Shown here: piece after piece, positions 17,990 through 26,591 of the stretch
Numbering within the stretch: the stretch's first letter is position 1
Layout: each line of letters opens with the position of its first letter
Source of the DNA: Haladaptatus sp. R4
GTDB lineage: Archaea; Halobacteriota; Halobacteria; Halobacteriales; Haladaptataceae
Length of the DNA stretch: 64,000 nt
NCBI RefSeq assembly: GCF_001625445.1
Contig: NZ_LWHG01000011.1
Location: 62,001-126,000 of the forward strand
Direction of reading: 5' to 3'
Notes under the pieces: generated by a model
What the model saw: the letters and a program-made list of their open reading frames with translations, nothing else
Databases searched by the model: none
What the model was told of the DNA's origin: nothing
Translations under genes and position numbers: made by a program

Positions 17990-18765
17990 TGTTTCGCGAA
18001 CGTCCCATTCCCCAAGACGTGACGGCGGTGCGGGAGGAGTATGCACCGAACGCGCTCGTCTTGGATTGCGAACGCGATTTCGAGACGCTCCCGATTCCGG
18101 CGCGGGACGACCTCGCGCTCCTGACGGACGAACTGCGCCCGTTTTCGGCACCGGACGAGTGGCTACCCGACGACGCTCCCGAGCTATTGCGCCGCTTCGC
18201 CGGAAACGACCTCGTGGTCAGCATGCCCGGCGACGGAAGCGTGGCGTGGACCCACCAGACCGACCCACACGTCGTCTTCGTGAAAGCTCGGGTGCAAGGG
18301 TCACCCGAGGAGTTCATCGATTTCCTGCTCGCGGAGGCGCTGGTCGAAGTCGGTCTCGACATGCCCGAGCATTTCCTCGAATTCTTCGAGGAAGAGTACG
18401 CCGAATTCGCCGACGCGGTTCCGCTCGACGCGGCGAGCACGTACCAACTCGCCGTCGCTCTCTGTGATGCGTACGTCGGTTTGCACACGCGGGAGGTGTT
18501 CTCCGATTGGGACGACTCCCACCCCCGTTTGTTCGAGGCGTGGCAGGACGCGGGCCAGCGAATCGAACCGCGACTGGAAGGCATTACCCGCGAGGTGGCG
18601 ATGGGACGAACTGATTTTTCGGACGCCGCCGAGTTCGCGTGTAGCGCCGTCAAACACGGTATCGAACCACCCGCTCCGTTCGCCGTCTTCGACACGCAGG
18701 CCTTTCGCGAACACGGTGCGTCCTTCGCCGTGAAATGGGCCGAGAAAACGTTCGATTCGGAGTAA
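17989..18765 (+). CDS. conserved haloarchaeal protein of unknown function (DUF7089-like)
   Basis: A 258-residue acidic soluble protein starting 'MFRERPIPQDVTAVREEYAP'. No signal peptide or membrane segment. Mostly helical, with a conserved-looking stretch 'EYAEFADAVPLDAASTYQLAVALCDAYVGLHTREVFSDW'. I associate it from memory with a haloarchaeal DUF (possibly DUF7089), not checked. Start chosen because it overlaps the 28-residue peptide gene by TGATG; an upstream extension to 17887 has poor sequence. Transcribed towards the amt gene (convergent). Confidence 0.7.
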   Translation: MFRERPIPQDVTAVREEYAPNALVLDCERDFETLPIPARDDLALLTDELRPFSAPDEWLPDDAPELLRRFAGNDLVVSMPGDGSVAWTHQTDPHVVFVKARVQGSPEEFIDFLLAEALVEVGLDMPEHFLEFFEEEYAEFADAVPLDAASTYQLAVALCDAYVGLHTREVFSDWDDSHPRLFEAWQDAGQRIEPRLEGITREVAMGRTDFSDAAEFACSAVKHGIEPPAPFAVFDTQAFREHGASFAVKWAEKTFDSE

Positions 18766-18898
18766 CGAATTCGACCGATTTCGCTCCGTGGTTTCGGTTC
18801 GAGGGATTTTATCCCGTATCCCATTCGAAAAATCCCAACTCGCGTCCTCCCGTTTCATCGCTATCTTCTATCTTTCTCCCGTTTCGTCGCTATCCTCT

Positions 18899-20578
18899 CT
18901 ACACGGCATCCTGTCCCTGTTTCCCCGTCCGAACTTGATATGCGTCCTCTACGGGGAGGATGAATACCTTCCCGTCTCCGGGTTCGCCGGTGGTTGCGGC
19001 GTCACGAATCGCCTCGGCAACCTCTTCGGCGGGGATATCGGCGACGACGCACTCCACCTTCACCTTTTGGTGTAAGTCAACGACGTACTCCTCGCCGCGC
19101 CACTGACCGAGTTTGGCGGGTTGGTTCCCCCGCCCGCTGACGTTCGTGACGGTGAGGCTCGGGGCACCGACTTCGGCGAGTCCCCGTTTCACGTCTCCCA
19201 ACTTGTCGGGGCGAACGATGGCCGTAACGAGCTTTATCTTTCCGCCGTTCGGTCGTCCACCATCCGTGCGGAGGCTTTCGGGAACGACACCGTGCGTGCC
19301 CTCGTGACCGAACTCGGGATAGGTCTCGACACCGTGTTCGCTCGCGTCCAACCCTTCCTTCTCGTGGTGCGGAGTGACACGCGCCTGACCGAGCTTTCGT
19401 GCACCGCCGAAGACCACTACGGTCGCTCCGACGATCCAAAGACCGATCACCGCAATGCCGGTCGCTTGCACCGCGAGTCCCGAGAGCACCGTTCCGAGGC
19501 TGAAACTCTGCCAGGTCCCGACTGCGACGAACGGATACACCAACGTCCCGAGGATACCGGCCGATCCGTGGACCGGGAACACCGCACAGACGTCGTCGAT
19601 CTGGAGCCGTTTTTCGACGAACTCGAACACGAACGGGAGTTGCGCACCCGCCAGCAGGCCGACGATAATCGCGCCCGGCCACACGATGTCGTCGGCAATC
19701 GCCGTGATACCGACGAGTCCGGCGAGCAAGCCGTTCGCGACGTAGAGCGTATCCACCTTTCCGGTCCGTATCAGGGATACCGCTCCCGCGCCGAGCGTCC
19801 CCGCTCCCATCCCGAGCGTCGTGACGAGCGCGACCCGTCCGACCGTTTCGAACGCGGCCAGCGAAATCGTCCCGTTTTCCACCGAAAACACCGTCGCGGC
19901 GGTGCCGACGTTGAACCCGTACCATCCGAAGGCGAGGATGAGCGTTCCGAGGGCCGCGAACGTCACCGAGTGACCCGGAATGACGTTCGCGGTTCCGTCC
20001 TCCTCGAACCGACCGAGGCGCGGACCGATGATCCACGCGGCGGTCAATCCGGCGAGGCCACCCATCCCGTGAACGATCATCCCTCCCGCGAAGTCGTGAA
20101 ACCCGAGCGACGAGAGGAAGCCACCCGCCCACGTGAATCCGACGACGACGGGATAGAAGACCCCCGCGAGAAGGATGGTGTAGCCCACGTACGTGCGGAG
20201 CTTACACCGACCCGCGACTGCACCGCTGACGATCGTCGCGGCGGTCATAGCGAAGACCGCACCGAACAGCCAGTCGACCCACGTATTGACGTCGGTCGGC
20301 GCGAGGATGGCGGCGAACTCACCGACGACCGACCACGCTCCGGTCGCCCCGGTCAGATGACCGACGATACTCGAAAGTGCCGCCCCCAAGAGAAAGAAGG
20401 TCATCACGCCGACGCTCCACGTCAGGAGGTTTTTCGTCAACTGGTTGGCGACGTTTTTCGAGCGAACCTGACCGGCTTCCAGCATGGCGAAGCCAGCGTG
20501 CATGAAGAAGATGAGGAAGGTCGCGATGAGCACCCAGAGGAGGTTGATTCCCTGTGCGATTACTTCGAGGTCACTCAT
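18899..20578 (-). CDS. amt: ammonium transporter fused to a PII (GlnK) regulatory domain
   Basis: A 559-residue fusion. Residues 1 to about 405 are an 11-helix Amt channel with '[10 protein letters not shown]', the first pore His in '[10 protein letters not shown]' and the second in '[11 protein letters not shown]'. After a roughly 40-residue linker, residues 447-559 form a PII domain: '[14 protein letters not shown]', a T-loop ending '[16 protein letters not shown]' with its tip Tyr, and a B-loop '[10 protein letters not shown]'. It would import ammonium and be gated by its own PII domain in response to ATP/ADP and 2-oxoglutarate. Haloarchaea usually encode GlnK as a separate gene; here none is visible nearby. 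A 31-codon frame overlaps its start. Confidence 0.93.
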   Translation of the reverse strand: MSDLEVIAQGINLLWVLIATFLIFFMHAGFAMLEAGQVRSKNVANQLTKNLLTWSVGVMTFFLLGAALSSIVGHLTGATGAWSVVGEFAAILAPTDVNTWVDWLFGAVFAMTAATIVSGAVAGRCKLRTYVGYTILLAGVFYPVVVGFTWAGGFLSSLGFHDFAGGMIVHGMGGLAGLTAAWIIGPRLGRFEEDGTANVIPGHSVTFAALGTLILAFGWYGFNVGTAATVFSVENGTISLAAFETVGRVALVTTLGMGAGTLGAGAVSLIRTGKVDTLYVANGLLAGLVGITAIADDIVWPGAIIVGLLAGAQLPFVFEFVEKRLQIDDVCAVFPVHGSAGILGTLVYPFVAVGTWQSFSLGTVLSGLAVQATGIAVIGLWIVGATVVVFGGARKLGQARVTPHHEKEGLDASEHGVETYPEFGHEGTHGVVPESLRTDGGRPNGGKIKLVTAIVRPDKLGDVKRGLAEVGAPSLTVTNVSGRGNQPAKLGQWRGEEYVVDLHQKVKVECVVADIPAEEVAEAIRDAATTGEPGDGKVFILPVEDAYQVRTGKQGQDAV

Positions 20579-20666
20579 CCGTACCCTCTGTCGGGATGAT
20601 GACGAGATCGTCTGGAAGACTGTCCAGGAATACCGAATATTCTTGCCTGTCTGTGTTCTGTGTCAT
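20571..20666 (-). CDS. 31-residue leader-like ORF coupled to amt
   Basis: ATG 20666 to a TGA that overlaps the amt start (GATGAGTGA) encodes 31 residues beginning '[20 protein letters not shown]' and ending 'EGTDE'. Acidic composition and the stop-start overlap are what a coupled haloarchaeal gene would show. It could be a small protein, a leader peptide, or chance. Confidence 0.35.
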   Translation of the reverse strand: MTQNTDRQEYSVFLDSLPDDLVIIPTEGTDE

Positions 20667-20956
20667 GGTACAACAGAGCAGGAGTATTCCATATAACGTT
20701 GGTTGTCAAAATATTCGAATTATATCCGCCTCAATTGGACAAACGTCGCTCTTATTATCGCATACAATCGATTTAAGGTTGTAAGACGGTCGGAAATTGG
20801 GTACTCGTTGTTCCACTTCTGGACAAACGTTTCACGACGATTCAATATTTGCCAGCCGTTTCCGTTCGCTTCGACTCCCTTGATGCGCGTGAGATTTGGG
20901 GTTATTCGCTCGAAAACGTACTCTATCGCGGCTTCAGGGGTTTCGGGAGTCGTCGT
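20667..20956. other. gene-free gap between amt promoter and hemB end
   Basis: AT-richer spacer. The likely amt promoter lies near 20693-20710 (minus strand 'cgttatatgg'). Two short 'gaatat/atattc' palindromes occur at 20634-20645 and 20709-20720. I see no RNA gene and no convincing ORF. Confidence 0.4.
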
Positions 20957-21946
20957 CTACGCGAGTTCGTCGGCGATGTCTTCCGCGAAGTACGTCAGAA
21001 TCAGGTCCGCACCCGCGCGTTTGATCGAAAGCAGGGATTCCAACGCCGTCTCCTGAAGGTTGAGCCACCCCTTCTCGCTCGCGGCGTGCAGCATCGCGTA
21101 CTCTCCGGAGACGTTGTATGCGGCGACCGGATGGTCGTACTCCGCTCGAATGTCCCGCACGATGTCGAGGTACGGCAGTGCGGGTTTGACCATCAGGATG
21201 TCCGCACCCTGTTCGACGTCGAGTTCGACTTCGCGCATGGCCTCGCGTGCGTTGGCCGGGTCCATCTGGTAGTGCCGTCGGTTCCCGAACGCGGGAGCAC
21301 CGTCCGCAGCGTCACGGAACGGCCCGTAAAACGCCGACTCGTATTTGGCGGCGTAGCTCATGATGGGGACGTCCGAAAAGCCCGCCTCGTCCAACCCAGT
21401 TCGAATCGCGCCGACCATTCCGTCCGTCATGCTACTGGGGGCGACCATCTCCGCGCCCGCCTCCGCGTGCGAGACGGCGACCTTTTGCAGTAGGTCGAGC
21501 GTTTCGTCGTTTTTCACCGTGAGTCGCGGGTCGTCGGCGGCGTGGTCCTCCACGATTCCACAGTGGCCGTGGTCGGTGTACTCACAGAGACAGACGTCGG
21601 TGATGACCGTCGCGTCCGTCTCGTCCGTGATCCGGCGCGTCGCTTCCTGCACGACGCCGTCCTCGGCCCACGCGCGACTCCCTCGCTCGTCTTTCGACTC
21701 CGGGATGCCGAACAGCATCACCGAACGGACACCGGTCTCCAGCACCTCCCGTACTCGTGCGACGCTTTCGTCGATCGGCACGCGCTCGTGTCCGGGCATC
21801 GACTCGATCTCGACTCGCTCGTCCGTCGTCGCATCGACGAACACGGGTGCGATGAGGTCGCTCGCGTCGAGGGTCGTTTCGCTGACCAACTCGCGGATTC
21901 CGTCACGACGAAGCCGACGTGGACGGTCGGTGAGGTCCATATCCAT
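20957..21946 (-). CDS. hemB: delta-aminolevulinic acid dehydratase (porphobilinogen synthase)
   Basis: A 329-residue protein matching HemB. 'DVCLCEYTDHGHCG' carries the three Cys of the catalytic zinc site. 'MSYAAKYES' and 'LMVKPALPYLD' carry the two active-site Lys, the second forming the Schiff base. 'YNVSGEYAM' is a further family motif. It joins two 5-aminolevulinate molecules into porphobilinogen in tetrapyrrole synthesis. Normal length; start ATG 21946, with a second in-frame ATG two codons later. Cytoplasmic. Confidence 0.95.
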   Translation of the reverse strand: MDMDLTDRPRRLRRDGIRELVSETTLDASDLIAPVFVDATTDERVEIESMPGHERVPIDESVARVREVLETGVRSVMLFGIPESKDERGSRAWAEDGVVQEATRRITDETDATVITDVCLCEYTDHGHCGIVEDHAADDPRLTVKNDETLDLLQKVAVSHAEAGAEMVAPSSMTDGMVGAIRTGLDEAGFSDVPIMSYAAKYESAFYGPFRDAADGAPAFGNRRHYQMDPANAREAMREVELDVEQGADILMVKPALPYLDIVRDIRAEYDHPVAAYNVSGEYAMLHAASEKGWLNLQETALESLLSIKRAGADLILTYFAEDIADELA

Positions 21947-22027
21947 GCTACCGGCGGAATCCCCAAAACCGCGTCGCTCCGGGACGGGTCACAACGCATT
22001 TAGCCCATCCCGTCAATATGCGGTTTG

Positions 22028-22747
22028 ATGCATATCGCCTCGCTCGTCGCGGTCGAGACGACCTACCCGTCCCTCCTCATGCTTTCCGTCTTCGGTTTGG
22101 CACTGATGTCGTTCACCACGGATCGTCGGTCGGTTCGAACGTTCGTCGCCGATTATGGCGTTTTCCTGCTCGCCGGTGGATTTGCGCTCACGGCAGTTGC
22201 CGGAGTCCTTCTCTTCCTGTTCGGCGACAAATCGCTCGCGAAACAGTGGCTCCACCAGTACGGTCTGTTCGCCCTGTTCTTTATCTTCATCCTGGAAGGG
22301 GCGATGATGCTGTACTTCGCGCCGAGCGAGAGTCTCGTTCCCATCGGTGTCACGCTCCTGCCGGCCTCGTCACACGACTACACGACCATCGTGACCATCC
22401 TTCTAGTTGCCGTCGTCGGCGCAACCATCGGCCAGTACGTGCTCTTCTCGCTCGCCAAGCGCGGCGGCCGGGAGTATCTGCTCGAAAAACCGTGGTTCCG
22501 TGTCAGCGAATCCTCGCTCAACAGGTTCGACGGTTGGTTTCAACGATGGGGCCGCGTCGTCGTTCCCGTCAGCAACGCGCTTCTGTTCACCCGTGGGATG
22601 CTCACGGTCCCTGCCGGATTCGCGGAGATGGACGACTGGGAGTTTATCGTCCTCTCGGCGCTCGGAACGCTCATCTTCGAATCGTGGCTCGCCGCCCTCG
22701 CGCTCTACATCACCAAAACCGACCTCCCCAGCTTTCTCCACTTCTGA
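22028..22747 (+). CDS. DedA / VTT-domain membrane protein
   Basis: A 239-residue polytopic protein. The VTT (SNARE-associated, DedA) pattern is visible as 'YFAPSESLVPIGVTLLPASSHDY', then a helix, 'GQYVLFSLAKRGGREYLLEKPWFRVSESSLNRFDGWFQRWGRVVVPVSNALLFTRGMLTVPAGFAEMDDWEF', and a final helix. The 'E-x(8)-P' and 'R-x3-P' features match flippase-like DedA proteins. ATG 22028 is preferred over the TTG at 22025. It diverges from hemB. Probable role: lipid carrier or phospholipid scrambling; not proven. Confidence 0.85.
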   Translation: MHIASLVAVETTYPSLLMLSVFGLALMSFTTDRRSVRTFVADYGVFLLAGGFALTAVAGVLLFLFGDKSLAKQWLHQYGLFALFFIFILEGAMMLYFAPSESLVPIGVTLLPASSHDYTTIVTILLVAVVGATIGQYVLFSLAKRGGREYLLEKPWFRVSESSLNRFDGWFQRWGRVVVPVSNALLFTRGMLTVPAGFAEMDDWEFIVLSALGTLIFESWLAALALYITKTDLPSFLHF

Positions 22748-23080
22748 CATAGCAGTCAACTCGTTGCTATTTTCTGTCCACAGACCCGACAATTGTCACT
22801 CGCGCTGAAACACACCGAGTGAACCGAGGCTGATTAGATATCGTCCCCGTCGTACCATGGCGATAGACCTAACAGTACTGAAAGCGTATCTTTATCTGCG
22901 CCCGCGTACCGTTTGTCGCGTGCCATGCTACGAGCGCCGCGTGGGCGCACTTTCTCGGAAATAGTTCCCGTCGAGCATCGCTTCTTTCCATACGGTTCCG
23001 TCTTCGTTACCGACGAACGTCTCCCCCATTGTGGTATTTCGAAGCGAAAGTATATTCGTCCCGGATTTCGAGAGAGGGAT
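22748..23080. other. gap upstream of S9 peptidase gene
   Basis: 333 bases. The right end holds the peptidase promoter. A minus-strand frame of 30 codons (22926-22834, 'MARDKRYAGADKDTLSVLLG' onward) is a weak small-gene candidate with no overlap support. Nothing else stands out. Confidence 0.35.
23048..23057 (+). promoter_or_regulatory. TATA box of S9 peptidase gene
   Basis: 'aagtatattc' lies about 28 bases upstream of ATG 23081, which implies an almost leaderless mRNA and supports that start over the upstream GTG/ATG codons. Confidence 0.5.
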
Positions 23081-25145
23081 ATGGAAACGATACGTGCCAC
23101 CGAGTATCACGACCTCGTTAGCGTGGATGATCCACAAGTTTCACCTGACGGCGAGCGAGTCGCGTTCGTCCGTTCCGTTCCGAAGGATGACGAGGAGTAC
23201 GAGGCGACGGTGTACGTCGTTCCGCTCGGGGGCGACGAACCGACGCAGTTCACCATCAGCGAGGGCGTAGACAGCACCCCCCGTTGGAGTCCGAGCGGTG
23301 ACCGACTCGCGTTCGTCAGCACGCGCGGTGCGGACGACGACCGACCGCAACTGTGGGTGATGCCCACGGAGGGCGGCGAGGCCCGACAGGTGACGGACGT
23401 GGTGGGTGGCGTCTCGCAATTGGCGTGGTCGCCCGGCGGAACGAAAATCGCGTTCGTCCAGTCGAGCACCGAAGACGACCGTGAGGAGGGGCGGGACATC
23501 TCGCTCGATGGCGAGGAGTACGAACCGGAAACGCCCGACCCACGCGTCATCGACCGGAAAATCTACCGTGCAGCGGAGAGCTACTTCGACGGCAAGCGGA
23601 GTCACGTCTACCTCGCGGACTTGGACGACGATTCCGTCGCACGGGTCACGGATGGTGACTTCGACCACGTGGGACCGGAGTGGGGCGACGAGACGACGCT
23701 GTACTTCGGTGCGCGGCGCGAGGGCGACCCGGACGACAACATCATCGTCGATATCGTCGCCTACGACACCGACGCCGAGGAGGAGGAGGAGGAGGAGGAG
23801 ACGCTCTTCCAAACCAGCGCGTGGGGCGCATCACTGACCGCGACGGCAGACGGTCGAATCGCCTACGCCTTCTCGCCCGAGGATAACGCGACGCTTCGAC
23901 AGACCGAACTCAAGGTGTTCGACCGGAACTCCGGCGAGACGGTCACGCTCACCGAATCGTTGGACAGAACGCTCGCGATTGAACCACAGTGGAACCCGGA
24001 CGAGGAACTGGTCTACTTCGGCACTCCGGATCAGGGAGATCAGGTCATCTGGCGCGTCTCGGGAGACGGAAGCGACGACCCACAGCGAGTCGTCGGCGAC
24101 GGGCATATCACCGACTTTTCGATCGGTTCCGACGCCCTCGCGTACACGAAATCCGAATGGGACCACCCCGGTGACCTGTTCGTCTCGACACCGGGCGGGG
24201 CGGAAACCCATCGTCTCACACGCGCGAACGCCGACTACCTGAACGACCGCGCGGTCAGCCAACCGGAGGAACTCAGTTTCGAATCCGACGAGGGCACCGA
24301 GATTCAAGGCTGGCTTCTCACGCCGCCGGACTTCGACGCCGACGAGCAGTACCCCTTGGTCGTCGAGATTCACGGCGGCCCGCACGCGATGTGGTCCACC
24401 AGCGGAACGATGTGGCACGAATTCCAGGCGCTCGCCGCCGCGGGCTACGTCGTCTTCTGGTCGAACCCGCGCGGTTCGACGGGCTATGGCGAGGACCACA
24501 TGGCCGCCATCGAGCGCGACTGGGGCGACACGACGATGACCGACGTGATGGCCGGGGCTCGACCTCGTCGCGGAACGCGACTACGTCGACGAACACGAGA
24601 TGTTCGTCACCGGCGGCAGTTTCGGCGGCTACATGACCTCGTGGATCGTCGGGCACACCGACCGGTTCAAGGGTGCCGTGAGCCAGCGCGGCGTGTACGA
24701 ACTCAGCAGTTTCTACGGTTCGACTGACGCCTTCAAGCTCATCGAGTGGGACTTCGGGACGACGCCGTGGGAGGAACCGGAGTTCCTCTGGGAACGCTCC
24801 CCGGCCGCATACGTCGAGAACGTGACGACGCCGACCCTGCTCATCCACAGCGACAACGACTTCCGCGTCCCGGTGAACAACGCCGAGATGCTGTATCTCC
24901 TGCTCAAGAAAAACGACGTGGAGACGCGCCTCGTGCGCTACCCGCGCGAAGGCCACGAACTCTCACGCAGCGGCGAACCGGGCCACATCGTGGACCGTCT
25001 GGAGCGGATCGTGCGCTGGTTCGACGGCTACTCCGAGTACAGCGACGCGCCGAAGGCGCTGGAACGCGGCGACGACGGCCTATCCGCCGCCGAGGAAGAC
25101 GAGGACGAGAACGGAGAAACCGGGTCGGATACCGAGGACGAATAA
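23081..25145 (+). pseudogene. S9 family prolyl oligopeptidase-like peptidase, frameshifted
   Basis: Frame 1 (23081 to about 24555) encodes the beta-propeller ('WSPSGDRLAFVS', 'WSPGGTKIAFVQ') and the start of the hydrolase domain ('VVEIHGGPHAMW', 'SNPRGSTGYGEDH'). Frame 2 (about 24555-25145) continues with the nucleophile 'GGSFGGY', the Asp 'HSDNDFRVP' and the His 'REGHELSRSG'. The frames meet at a GGGG run (24554-24557); removing one G restores 'MAGLDLVAERDYVDEHEMFVTGG'. The span is 2065 bases, one more than a multiple of three; repaired length 687 residues. Either a real one-base insertion or a homopolymer sequencing error. No signal peptide, so cytoplasmic. Confidence 0.88.
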
Positions 25146-25220
25146 CGACAACCGTTGCCGTACTGTGGTGCGTTTCGTCCGGGGATATAAACGCTCGAAA
25201 TCGAACGCTTGCTGTCGATT

Positions 25221-25244
25221 TTTCACTGGAAACGAAGGGGTTCC
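25221..25244 (+). repeat. ORB-like element, strong match
   Basis: Plus strand reads cactggaaacgaaggggttc, one of the best matches outside oriC and 11 kb from it. G-run points away from oriC. It is 17 bases before the 18-base repeats. Confidence 0.65.
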
Positions 25245-25260
25245 AGCTACCGCCGATTGT

Positions 25261-25332
25261 CCCGATAACCAGCGATATCCCGATAACCAGCGATATCCCG
25301 ATAACCAGCGATATCCCGATAACCAGCGATAT
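25261..25332. repeat. four perfect 18-bp direct repeats
   Basis: The unit cccgataaccagcgatat occurs four times without spacer or mismatch. Each contains 'gata...gatat', and junctions form 'gatatc'. Iteron-like; function unknown. Confidence 0.85.
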
Positions 25333-25424
25333 TGCCATCTTCTTTCGACTATTGACCGCTCCCTATCGGTTCCGTGGTCGGCTTCGTCAGGAAATACAGC
25401 GGTTGTTTTCGACCGCAGTCGTCC

Positions 25425-25450
25425 GGTTTCGACACGAAAAGAAGGGGTTA
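25425..25450 (+). repeat. weak ORB-like element at a gene end
   Basis: Plus strand reads tttcgacacgaaaagaaggg, then gtta. The final tta is the stop of the minus-strand zinc-ribbon gene. Confidence 0.4.
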
Positions 25451-25663
25451 GTCCACGATGATTTCGGAATCCTTCGGCTCGGCATCGGAACCCGGTTTCA
25501 TCTCGTTTTCGTAGCGGTCTATCCAATCCGCGAAACATTCGGGACAGAGGCGCTGGCTGTCGATCTGTGAGCGGTCGACTGTCAATCGAATCGTTCAAGC
25601 CAGCGCGTCCTGCAACGGTTCTCGACAGTCATCACACGGCTCGGGGTCGCTCTCGTCGCTCAT
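25448..25663 (-). pseudogene. four-Cys zinc-ribbon protein with an in-frame TGA
   Basis: From ATG 25663 the frame encodes 'MSDESDPEPCDDCREPLQDA' then LA, a TGA at 25597-25595, and continues in the same frame with 'TIRLTVDRSQIDSQRLCPEC' followed by 'FADWIDRYENEM' to TAA at 25448. Two CxxC pairs (CDDC, CPEC) would bind one zinc. Reading through gives a 71-codon protein with continuous sense before and after the TGA, so a single substitution (CGA to TGA fits best) or a base-call error is likely. Downstream of the signal peptidase gene in the same direction. Function unknown. Confidence 0.65.
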
Positions 25664-25716
25664 GAACGCTCAATGTTGCCCAGAGTATATAAAAATCGGC
25701 GGGAATCGGGCGGAAA

Positions 25717-26508
25717 TCAGACGGCTGCCGCGGACTGCGATGCGTTCGTCGCCTGCTGGGGGTGCTGACTCGACATGGCTGGCGAGTAGCTGGTTCCGTC
25801 GTGCTGAGAGGCAGTCGGGTTCGGAACGGCCGCTTGGGAGAAGATCAAGCGAATCTGTCCCAGCCACGGAATCTTCAACTCGGCCGTGCCACGGATCCAG
25901 TTCGGTTCTACCGGGTCGCTGATGTTGTACACTTGGTCGTACGCGCCGTTGTTGTCCCCTTTCGTGATGAACCCGGCGTGCGGTGCGGGACAGTAGCGCA
26001 GTTGCTCGCAGTTTTCCGCACCGCCGATGTAGTTCTTGTTGGCCTTATCGTACCAGTTCTCGTTCTTGTTCACCCAGAAGCGAGCGCGGTGAATGACCGG
26101 CGTCCGATCGCTCTCTCCGAATCTCTTATAGATTATGACGTCCCCGTAATCGTTGAACTTCTTGTAGCCCGTCTGCTGGCCCTCCTGATAGGTGACGACG
26201 CCCGTATCGCCGTGTGCCGCACTCGGCGCGAAACGGTGTTGGTCCATGATGAAGATCAGGTCGCCTCGATACATCTGCGGCTGCATACTGCCGCTCTCGA
26301 CGGCGACCATCGGCGGCCACACGCCGCTGACAGCGAACAGTATGAGACCGATAGCGACGACGACGGCGGCACTCTCCAACATCTCACGCAGAAAAACGAC
26401 GGTCCCGTTGTCCGTTTCACGGAACCAGCGAACCCACGCCATCGGTCCTGATTCGTCCGGACCGAACTCCCGCATACCGTCCGACGACGACTCGTCTGGG
26501 GGACTCAT
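25717..26508 (-). CDS. sec11: signal peptidase I (archaeal Sec11-like, S26)
   Basis: A 263-residue membrane protease. One N-terminal helix (about residues 47-66) is followed by box B 'VESGSMQPQMYRGDLIF' with the catalytic Ser, 'VIHRARF' with the catalytic His that replaces bacterial Lys, and 'FITKGDNNGAYDQ' with the conserved Asp residues. A second hydrophobic stretch lies near residue 220. The C-terminal 35 residues are Gln/Ser/Ala-rich and look disordered. It removes Sec signal peptides at the outer face of the membrane. It diverges from dp1. Confidence 0.92.
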   Translation of the reverse strand: MSPPDESSSDGMREFGPDESGPMAWVRWFRETDNGTVVFLREMLESAAVVVAIGLILFAVSGVWPPMVAVESGSMQPQMYRGDLIFIMDQHRFAPSAAHGDTGVVTYQEGQQTGYKKFNDYGDVIIYKRFGESDRTPVIHRARFWVNKNENWYDKANKNYIGGAENCEQLRYCPAPHAGFITKGDNNGAYDQVYNISDPVEPNWIRGTAELKIPWLGQIRLIFSQAAVPNPTASQHDGTSYSPAMSSQHPQQATNASQSAAAV

Positions 26509-26591
26509 TACGGCATGCTATTCTTTCACTGATTGTCAACCTTCTGGGTTGGTTCGCTACTCTTTTCCCCCGTCCGCGTCTCTGCAGATAT

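Larger units (their letters stand above)
25146..25447. other. repeat-bearing gap between S9 peptidase and zinc-ribbon gene
   Basis: About 300 bases holding an ORB-like element, four perfect 18-base direct repeats and a second, weaker ORB-like element, all described separately. I see no gene. Long chance frames on both strands read through the repeats. Confidence 0.6.

Noticed and set aside
22834-22926. 30-codon minus-strand gene upstream of the S9 peptidase
   Set aside because: Acidic composition is suggestive, but there is no overlap, clear promoter or recognised family, so it is only noted in the gap entry.
25261-25332. CRISPR array
   Set aside because: The four 18-bp units are directly adjacent with no spacers, and there are no cas genes.
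25595-25597. TGA as a selenocysteine codon
   Set aside because: Haloarchaea are not known to use selenocysteine, the position is not a Cys-like site, and no SECIS-like structure is apparent.
25080-25598. 172-codon minus-strand frame spanning the 18-bp repeats
   Set aside because: The repeat translates as 'WLSGYR' units and the rest overlaps the S9 peptidase end and the zinc-ribbon gene in other frames.
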